A stretch of DNA of 64,000 nt from positions 1-64,000 of the forward strand of contig JAIVFH010000083.1 in assembly GCA_025765595.1 (NCBI GenBank), given 5' to 3'. The notes below the pieces were generated by a model that made no database searches, had not been told where the DNA came from, and was given only the letters and a program-made list of their open reading frames with translations. The first letter of the stretch is position 1. Each line of letters starts with the position of its first letter. Below are positions 56,651-64,000 of this stretch, in pieces. Made by a program: the position numbers and the translations under genes. This stretch comes from Obelidium mucronatum (Eukaryota; Chytridiomycota; Chytridiomycetes; Chytridiales; Chytriomycetaceae).

Positions 56651-58026
56651 TTATGGAGATCTTGGAGGAGGACTACGGTCATCTCTTCTCACTGGTTCAT
56701 CTCTTCTTGGAGGGCTTCGGTCGCGCTCATCTCTTCTAGGTGGGCTACGATCACGGTCATCTCTGCCACCACGTCTGTCATCCCTGTCATCACGTCTGTC
56801 GTCATATCTGCGACGTGGTGGGGATCGAGAGTATCTACGACGTGGTGGGGAACGGTCTCTGTATCCACCACGACCACCTCCTCCATACCTAAAAAAAAAA
56901 AATTCACGGTTAAAAAAAAATTAAAACAAGAGCACAAAACAAACCTGTCACCACCGCCCCCACGACCACCATCACCACCTTCACGACAGTCTCTAGCAAA
57001 ATGACCGTCTTTTCCACACTTGAAGCAACCGCTTGAGTCACGGTCTCCCTTTGGACGTGAAGACCCCTTGGCAAACTCTACAACCACGCGGCTTCCATCG
57101 CTGAGCTGATTTTTTTTTTGATATAAAAGAGAGGGTGGTGGTGTTACAGGTACGGCGAGCGGGTTGCATATGTGTCATTGTTTTTTTGGCAACGGAAGGA
57201 GTGATGTGTTTCGTCTGCCACGAAGGATACGGTCTTTCAACGCCAAAAGCAAACTGATCCAGGAAGCAACAAAAACAACAGCCACGAGGACGACGGACGA
57301 ACCAAATGACAACAAGAATTGACAGAACGAGGGGGGGAGGCAGGAGGAGGCAACGGTCACAAAGCAAAGCAAAAGCCCAAGCGACACAAGGCGAGAAGAC
57401 AGCACCGCAAACAGTCACAGGCAGGCAAAAAAGGAGAGGGGGGCTTCGGTGAAAAAAAAGGCGGAACGACTGCGAAGAACTCCAAGGCGCAAACGACCAA
57501 AACGTGAACAAGGCGAAAGGGGCCCAAAACTAGACAACATCGACATCTCGACTCGACCACAAGGAGGTCTCAATGGCTCAGCCTCAGGCTTTCTCTTTGT
57601 GTTTGGCAGGGGAGAAAGGACGTGTGGCTTTTCAAACCTCCTTTCCATCAGCTTCCTTCTGGGCATCTTCAGCGTCTCTCTTTTCTTCGTATTCAACAAA
57701 ACCAAAGTTGTATTGCTGGCCACGCTTGATATCGAGACTTTGTTGTTTTTGATTTTATATTAAAATAGGTTTAATTAGGTCCCAGATCCACGGAAGCAAC
57801 AGACGGTGTGAAAGCAAATAACGGGGACATACCGAGATACTTTTCCGTATTTGTTGAAGATGTCTTCGAGCTCAGCAGTCTAATTATTTTTTCGGGGAGT
57901 GCGTAGTCGGAGCATAAGGACAGAGAAGACAAGACAGAACAGAAGCAGCGAGAGCGAAGAGAGAGGATGTCAAACCTCAACGCGGGTTCCCAAGCGACCG
58001 AGAAACAAAGTAGTACCACCAGACAT
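56651..58026 (-). CDS. SR splicing factor with RRM, CCHC zinc knuckle and RS tail (RSZ/SRSF7-like)
   Basis: Five exons: 58026 to ~57972 ([17 protein letters not shown]), ~57883-57830 ([16 protein letters not shown]), ~57727-57638 ([20 protein letters not shown]), 57105-56945 and 56888-56651. The RRM has RNP motifs TLFLGRL and YNFGFVEY and ends [19 protein letters not shown] knuckle [14 protein letters not shown] follows, then an RS/RD tail of YRDRSPPRR repeats. This is the RSZ class of SR proteins, which bind exonic enhancers and recruit U1 and U2AF. Intron 3 (57637-57106) is 532 nt, far longer than other introns here. The start codon is 97 bp from divergent RFC4. Confidence 0.9.
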
Positions 58027-58123
58027 TTTTGATGGGGAAGTGTTTTTTGGAAGCAAGTTTTTAAAAGCAAGAGAAATTAAAAAAAATAAATAAAACAAAT
58101 ATATTATAATAAATTGAAAAAAA

Positions 58124-59831
58124 ATGTCGTCAAAGCAACAACAGCAACAAGTCCAAAGAGACAATCAACCATGGTTAACCCTATATTGTTTGTTTGTTTT
58201 GGTGCATCTGAATCCATTTTTCCCTTTTGTATTAGGATCGAAAAGTACCGGCCTCGTGGAATGGATGAGATTTCAGCACAGGAGGAAACAGTGCAAGTGC
58301 TTACAAAGACAATGGCGTCCAACAACGTAAGGATTGGAGAATTGAGCTTGTTGCTTGCGCTGCTTGTCTTCTGACGTTTTGTTTCTTCTTCTTTGTTAAG
58401 CTGCCGCATTTGTTGTTCTACGGACCTCCAGGTGATTTTTGTCTGCAGTGCCTGTTTTCTAAACTTTTGGCAATGCAAGGAACCGGAAAGACGAGTACGA
58501 TTCTGGCATTAGCGCGTGATATCTATGGGTGAGAGAGAGCGGGCGGGGGTTCGTTGGTACGATTGAATGACACGGTAAAAAAAAGTCCGGAAGCAATGAA
58601 ATCAAGAGTTCTTGAACTCAACGCCTCAGACGAACGAGGCATCGATATCGTGCGTGAAAAAGTCAAGAATTTCGCTCGTGTTACTGTTTCAGCTGCTGGA
58701 TCTTCTGGAAACGGGTTTGTTGTCTTTTTTTTTATGTGTACTGTAAACAAAAGTAGTCTAAGATGTTTATTTTTCTTAGAAAGAACCTTCCTCCATTCAA
58801 GTTAATTATTCTTGGTAAACAAAAAATGCTATCGATGTTCACTTGTTGTGTATGATTGCTGAGGTCTTGTTTTTAAAAAAAATATATAGATGAGGCCGAT
58901 TCAATGACTGTCGACGCGCAAAGCGCACTCCGTAGAACCATGGAAACATACTCCAAAATGACTCGTTTTTGTTTGATTTGTAACTACGTTAGCAGGTAAC
59001 TCTCTATTTTCGTCTATCGCGTTGTCAATGAGCTCTACCCATTTCCAAAAAAAAAAAAAAAAAAATCACATGCAGAATCATTGAACCTTTGGCGAGTCGA
59101 TGCTCTAAATTCAGATTCAAACCTCTCGACAATGCAAGCATCAAGTCGCGACTGACTGAAATTGCAGAAGCCGAACACGTTCAATATGAACCAGAGGTAT
59201 TACAACCATTTTGAAAATGCAAATCATTCAAAAATACGCAATCATAACATTATAATACTAATATCAGACAATCGAAATGCTCATTAAAGTGTCTGAAGGC
59301 GATTTGAGAAAGGCCATCATGTATTTACAAAGCGCATACCGTTTACATCAGAATGATATAATTAAAGCAGATGTGATTGTTGAAATTGCTGGAGTTGAGT
59401 TCATTTGTGATCAAAATTGAAATTCATGTCCTGACATTTCAAACTTTCACCACAGATTGTACCATTCAACGTCATTGACAACTTGTTTTCATGTTGGGTC
59501 AAAAAAGACTTTTACGCGATCCAAAAAGCAGTGCAGTCTGTAACAAGAGAAGGATACAGTGGAACGCAAGTTGTATCTCAGGTAATTTTTCATTTTGATC
59601 TATATTCTTCTTTAAGGAAAACTCTACCTACCCTAATATTCTACCCTAATCAATTAATTGCATAAACTTTTTAATGAAAAAAAGCTCCATGATCGCGTCT
59701 TGACGGATGTTGAATTGACTTGTGCGCAGAAAGCGAGAATGAGTGAGAGTTTTGGCCTGATTGATCGTGCGCTTGTGGATGGAAGCGATGAGCAGCTGCA
59801 GCTGTTGAAGCTGTTGATATCTGCAGCGTGA
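58124..59831 (+). CDS. RFC4: Replication factor C subunit 4 (clamp loader ATPase; yeast Rfc2)
   Basis: About ten exons, the first 58124-58173, then 58236-58326, 58401-58431, 58480-58528 and so on. The joined protein has [18 protein letters not shown], Walker [41 protein letters not shown], Walker [21 protein letters not shown], sensor 1 [28 protein letters not shown], sensor 2 [15 protein letters not shown], and the collar domain ending [14 protein letters not shown]. The arginine finger SRC motif is intact. It loads PCNA at primer ends. The spacing and [15 protein letters not shown] match RFC4 better than RFC2, RFC3 or RFC5. Confidence 0.93.
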
Positions 59832-59921
59832 AGAGCGGGATTTCATTGAAATGCACAAAAATAAAAACAAAAAACAAGGGATTTTCAGTGCCCAAAAGAA
59901 TACAACCCAAAAAAAAGAGAC

Positions 59922-62900
59922 ATGACCGCCGCCGCGCCCAACACGCGGCTCGTGCTGTCGGTGTTTGAAAAGTACCAGAAGGAGCGGCTGCTGTTCGTGC
60001 AGACAGTCGCGGACCTCGCGTCGCGCGAAGCCAACATGGACGCGCTGCAGGGCTGCGGCGTGCTGGCGCTGCTGCGGCCGCTGCTGCTCGACAACATCCC
60101 CGCGATCCAACACGCGGCGGCGCTGGCGCTCGGCCGCCTCGCAAACTACAACGAAGAACTCGCCGAGGCCGTCGTCGACGGCGACATTCTGCCGCAGCTC
60201 GTGTTTAGTCTGCGCGAGCAGAACGTGATTTTGTTTTTTGTTTTTGTTTTTTTCTTTTCTTTTCTTTTTACTCACTAGACACCCCCACACTCTAAAAACA
60301 CTCTAAAAAAAAAGAGGTTCTACAAGAAGGCCGCTTCGTTCGTGCTGCGCGCAGTCGCAAAGCACTCGCCGGAACTCGCACAGTCCGTCGTCGACTCCGG
60401 CGCGCTGAATGCCCTCGTGACGTGTCTCGAGGAGTTTGACCCCGGCGTCAAGGAAAGCGCTGCCTGGGCCCTGGGCTACATTGCGAGGCACAACGGGGGT
60501 ATACTCTCCTTTCTTTTCTTTTCTTTTTTTTTCTTCTTTGTTAAAAGAAAATAGATCTTGCTCAGGCTGTTGTGGATGCCGGTGCCATTCCATTGCTCGT
60601 TCTTTGCGTTCAAGAACCTGAACTCTCATTGCGAAGAATTGCCGCGTCTGCTTTAAGTGATGTATCGAAACATTCTCCAGAGGTAAAAAATATTCCTTTC
60701 TTTTGTTTTTTGCAAGTCCCTCACTCACTCATCCATACTACCACTTACCACCACCACCACCACCACCACCACCACGACTTACATACATAAATTTGCATTC
60801 GCACAGCTCGCCCAATCAGTCGTCGATGCAAACACCATCCCCTTCATTGCCCCACTTTTAGCTAATCCGGATGCGAAATTACGTCGTCAAGTTTGTTCCG
60901 CTCTTTCTCAAATTGCCAAACATACTGTCGATTTGGCTGAAACCGTTGTCGATGGAGAGATTTTTCCAAACGTCTTGAATTGCTTGAAGGATTCGGATGG
61001 TTATGTTAAAAAGAATAGTGCTACTTTGATTTGTGAGATTGCAAAGCATACTCCGGAGGTTAGTAGTTTGTTACGTGTTCTTTCATTTTCTGTTTCGTTC
61101 GCCGAAGGCGATTTCTTTCGCCGAAGGTGGCGTAAGTTTATTTCACACAGTGAAACTCCTTTCATTTGATACAAGTCTTTTCTTTCCTCTTCCATTCTTA
61201 ACTTTTCTCATACCGTCTTCGGACGTTAAATCTCTTTCTCTGTATTCTTTTTAATACTGCCACTGGCGGTGAATCTTTCTTCGTTATTCCATTTCATTCT
61301 TCCATTTTTTCCTATGATCATACCGTCTTCGGACGTTAAATCTCTTACTCTGTATTCTTTTTAATACTGCCACTGGCGGTAAATCCATTTTCGTGATTCC
61401 ATTTCATTCTTCCATTCTATTCTATGATCATACCGTCTTCGGACGTTAAATCTCTTTCTCTGTATTCTCTTTTATACTGCCATTGGCGGTAAATCCATTT
61501 TCGTTATTCCATTTCATTCTTCCATTCTTTTCTATGATCATACCGTCTTCGGACGTTAAATCTCTTTCTCTTTATTCTCTTCTATACTGCCATTGGCGGT
61601 GAATCTCTTTTCGTTATTCCATTTCATTCTTCCATTCTTTACTATGATCATACCGTCTTCGCACGTTAAATCTTTCTTGATTATTGCTTGCACCGCATTT
61701 TGCTCTCCCTTCCTTCCCTTCATACCTCTTTTCCCATATCTCATTGTCCTATTTCTTCACACCTTCTCTATACCATTCCATTTCATACCACCATTCACCC
61801 ACTTCGTTCCTTTCGATTTCATACCGCCGTTGCCGGCGGATCTCTCTCTCTTTCCTTCCATCTCATCCGTCATTGGCTGTGAATATCTACCTCTTAGCCG
61901 CCTTTGGCAATGCATATAAATATTTTATTCCTATGTACACCACTCTTATTTCAGCATCACCGAAACTCTTCTCTTCTTTCTCTTCAATACCATCATATCT
62001 CTTCTAAACCGCCATCTGTTGCTTCATTTCCTTCAATTGTTTCTATACCCACTTTCTTTGGTGGGGAATATCTCTCTTTATTTTCCGCTTTGTTCCATTT
62101 CATATACGCCCTTGGTGTTGAATCTCTCTCTTTTTACTTCATTTGCTCATGATAATCTTTTCTTCATTCTCGCCCTATACCCACCTTTGGCTGTGAATTG
62201 TTTTCTTCATTATTTTTCTGCACCCGCAAGTCACTCTCAATTTCATACGTCCAATCTCTCCATCTTTTTTCTTTTATGTTCAATTCCGTCTTTGGCGGGT
62301 GCATCTCATACTACTCATTCTTTATTCCATTCCATACTACGTTCGTCAGTGAGCGGTCCCTTTCTTTGTTCCATTTGTCATACCACGTTTGGTGTTGAAT
62401 ATCTGCTTGCTTCTTCACTCTTTTCTGTACCGCACTTTCTGGCGGCGTACCATTCATTTTTTCATACCGTTTTTTTTGGTTAATCTCTTCTTCTTCATTT
62501 ATTCTTATACCGCCTTTTGGCGGGGGTATCTTCTCTTCATTCCTTCTTAAAATTGCCCTTTTTTGGCGGCGAACCTAATTCTTTTTCCTTGCCCCTCTTC
62601 TCGATCATGAATTCTCTTTTTTCCCTTTTTATCATACTGCCTGCGCCGGTTAACTGTTTTTCATTTCAATCCTTGCTATCTTCATTCGACTTCTGTACCA
62701 TTCCATCTCATACTGCATTTTTTGCGATGAATATCTTTTTTCTTCCAGTTCTTCTCCATACAGGGTGCATCCCCCCTTTCATTCCCATTTAAATCTCTTT
62801 ACACACTTCCGAAAACACCCTCTCTTCAAACCACAAAAAAAAAACCCCCCAACACACTCCCCATACATCCTTTTCTAATACATATAATTTTTTTTTGTAT

Positions 62901-63976
62901 AGCTCGCCCAACTGATTGTGAACTCTGGCGGAATCGCTGCAGTCGTGGACTACGTGTCAGATGCCAGAGGAAACGCACGACTTCCTGGGATAATGACACT
63001 CGGTTACATTGCCGCGTTCTCTGAAACACTCGCTTTGGCTGTGATTTTGGCGAAGGGGGTGCCATCCGTTGGCGCAAGCGCTTGTCACTGGTATGAATCC
63101 TCTTTTTTTTTTGTTCTCAATCCCAAGCAGTTCTCCCTCCCATAAATGCTCTCACTGAACACACATTCTAATACAACATAACACAATAGAAAGCGAAGAG
63201 CATATCAAAGCAGCCTGCGCATTGGTCCCTCGGCCAAATCGGTCGCCACAGCCCAGACCACGCCAAAACCCTCGCCGACAACTGCCGTTCTCCCCAAACT
63301 CCTCAAAGTCCTCACCAGCGCGAACACCCACCGTCGCCGCCACCACCACCTGCTGCAGGAAACACAGGCGCCGCATTGGCAGCCGCAGTAGCCCTCGATC
63401 CCGAAGACTCGAGTAAAGACGTTGGCAGTGACTTGAAGACGAAAACGAAACGCGCACTGCAAATGCATTCTCGAAAAGACGCTTTATTTGGACGCGTTGG
63501 AGCCGCTGCTTCAGCCTTCGACGCCGTTTAATGTCTTGAAGTATGTTGTGGGACAGTTTGCTAAAATCTTGCCGAATGATGTGGCGGCGAGGAGGGCGTT
63601 TGTGACGAGTGGGGGGTTGCAGCGGGTGCAAGAGATTGCTGCGGGACTTGGGTCTGTCAATGGTGGTGCTGGTGGTGTTAGTGGTGGTGGGGCGGCTATT
63701 TTGAACTGGGACAAAGATGGGAGAGTTTATTCGGACAATCAATGAGTGTTATCCCGAAGAGATTGTTAGATATTATTCACCGGGTTATTCTACAACGCTT
63801 TTGGAAAAGGTGCGGGTTTTTTCTTCTTTTTTTGGGCAAGTTTTCGTCTAAGGAGTTTTTTATATTTGACACTGTAGATTGATGAATATTCACGCAATCA
63901 TGACCAAGCTGCTATCCCGCAAAAGCCTCAATCTGCTGGCGAAGTACCGCCAGTGACACCATCGCTTGTCGTTTAA
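59922..63976 (+). CDS. SPAG6: SPAG6/PF16 armadillo-repeat protein of the axonemal central apparatus
   Basis: Exon 1 (59922-60224) starts RLVLSVFEKYQKERLLFVQT. Later exons read NRFYKKAASFVLRAVAKHSP, LDPGVKE-like FDPGVKESAAWALGYIARHN, AQAVVDAGAIPLLVLCVQEP, LRRIAASALSDVSKHSPE, DLAETVVDGEIFPNVLNCLK and, after the 1844-nt intron 61059-62902, GNARLPGIMTLGYIAA. The 3' part gives QIGRHSPDHAKTLADN, LDALEPLLQPSTPFNVLKYV, ARRAFVTSGGLQRVQEIAAG, INECYPEEIVRYYSPGYSTT and ends at 63976. Armadillo repeats and end sequence are those of SPAG6, required for central-pair stability and flagellar beating. The first exon is GC-rich. Several one-base breaks lie between 63065 and 63715. Confidence 0.93.
60748..60775. 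repeat. CCA trinucleotide microsatellite in a SPAG6 intron
   Basis: About nine ACC/CCA units in the intron between the LSDVSKHSPE and LAQSVVDANT exons of SPAG6. Confidence 0.85.
61211..61672. repeat. 110-bp tandem repeat (minisatellite), four copies plus a partial
   Basis: The block starting TACCGTCTTCGGACGTTAAA begins at 61211, 61321, 61431, 61541 and 61651, an exact 110-bp period, with only a few substitutions between copies. Each unit also contains ATACTGCC(A)TTGGCGGT and the ATTCCATTTCATTCTTCCAT segment. The array lies inside the 1844-nt SPAG6 intron. More divergent versions of the same modules (CATACCGCC...TTGGCGG...AATCTCTCT) continue to about 62770. Confidence 0.95.
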
Positions 63977-64000
63977 ACTCCTTGCCTTTCATAACATTCT

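Noticed and set aside
57319..57763. Plus-strand ORFs rich in Lys/Arg opposite the SR gene
   Set aside because: They overlap exon 3 and the long intron of the SR gene on the other strand and show only low-complexity composition.
61211..61672. Possible CRISPR-like array
   Set aside because: The copies are directly abutting 110-bp units with no unique spacers, lying in an intron of a eukaryotic gene; this is a minisatellite.
61593..62792. Series of plus-strand ORFs rich in F, S, L and P
   Set aside because: They come from the pyrimidine-rich satellite intron of SPAG6; the Leu/Ser/Phe bias is simply T/C-rich DNA and the stretch separates two perfectly matching SPAG6 exons.

Overview
This window is nuclear DNA from a compact eukaryotic genome. 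It most likely belongs to a flagellated (zoosporic) fungus of the chytrid type. Introns are short (mostly 40-150 nt, GT..AG, some GC..AG). The gene set mixes fungal-style housekeeping genes (Sso/STX-like syntaxin, mS45/Bot1-family mitoribosomal protein, PAF1, TAF5, MED9) with motile-cilium genes that most fungi have lost: SPAG6/PF16, a PGP-repeat ODF3/STPG protein, roadblock dynein light chain and TMEM107. Five class C (GABA-B/mGlu-like) receptor genes fit the same picture. The species is not identifiable from the sequence alone.

Layout. 0-5.3 kb: two tandem alpha-dioxygenase-type haem peroxidases (one cut by the window edge), a decayed hAT transposase tail, and an F-box/ankyrin gene. 5.4-10 kb: two tandem paralogous type-I membrane proteins with Q-rich cytoplasmic tails. 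10.3-14.2 kb: MED9, then a plus-strand class C receptor with several frame breaks. 14.3-14.8 kb: a divergent U2/U5 snRNA pair. 15-20.6 kb: mS45, ODF3/STPG, MAGOH and DYNLRB. 20.7-25.8 kb: receptor 2, divergent from PAF1. 26-31.1 kb: an HMG-box protein with a histone-H1-like tail, two small ORFs, an LRR protein and a second F-box/ankyrin gene. 31.3-38.9 kb: TMEM107, NDUFAF7, syntaxin and TAF5. 38.9-41.2 kb: two paralogous LRR/F-box-like genes. 41.4-53.5 kb: three class C receptors in tandem on the minus strand. 53.7-64 kb: NOSIP, an ADP-ribosylglycohydrolase, an RRM/CCHC/SR splicing factor, RFC4 and SPAG6. One SPAG6 intron is 1.84 kb long and full of tandem repeats.

How the genes relate. Many neighbours are head-to-head with 60-130 bp between start codons (MAGOH/DYNLRB, receptor 2/PAF1, NOSIP/ARH, SR/RFC4), or their 5' ends overlap (NDUFAF7/syntaxin), so shared bidirectional promoters are the rule. 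There are three functional themes. Spliceosome and mRNA: U2, U5, MAGOH, NOSIP, SR protein. Cilium: ODF3/STPG, DYNLRB, TMEM107, SPAG6. Environmental sensing: the receptor family, whose cytoplasmic tails end in a shared domain of about 100 residues.

Caveat. Many otherwise well conserved genes carry single-base frame breaks, often in short homopolymers, including very conserved ones such as DYNLRB and SPAG6. I read most of these as residual sequence error rather than pseudogenes. Exon ends were placed by eye from GT/AG sites, reading frame and recalled family sequence, and were not computed.
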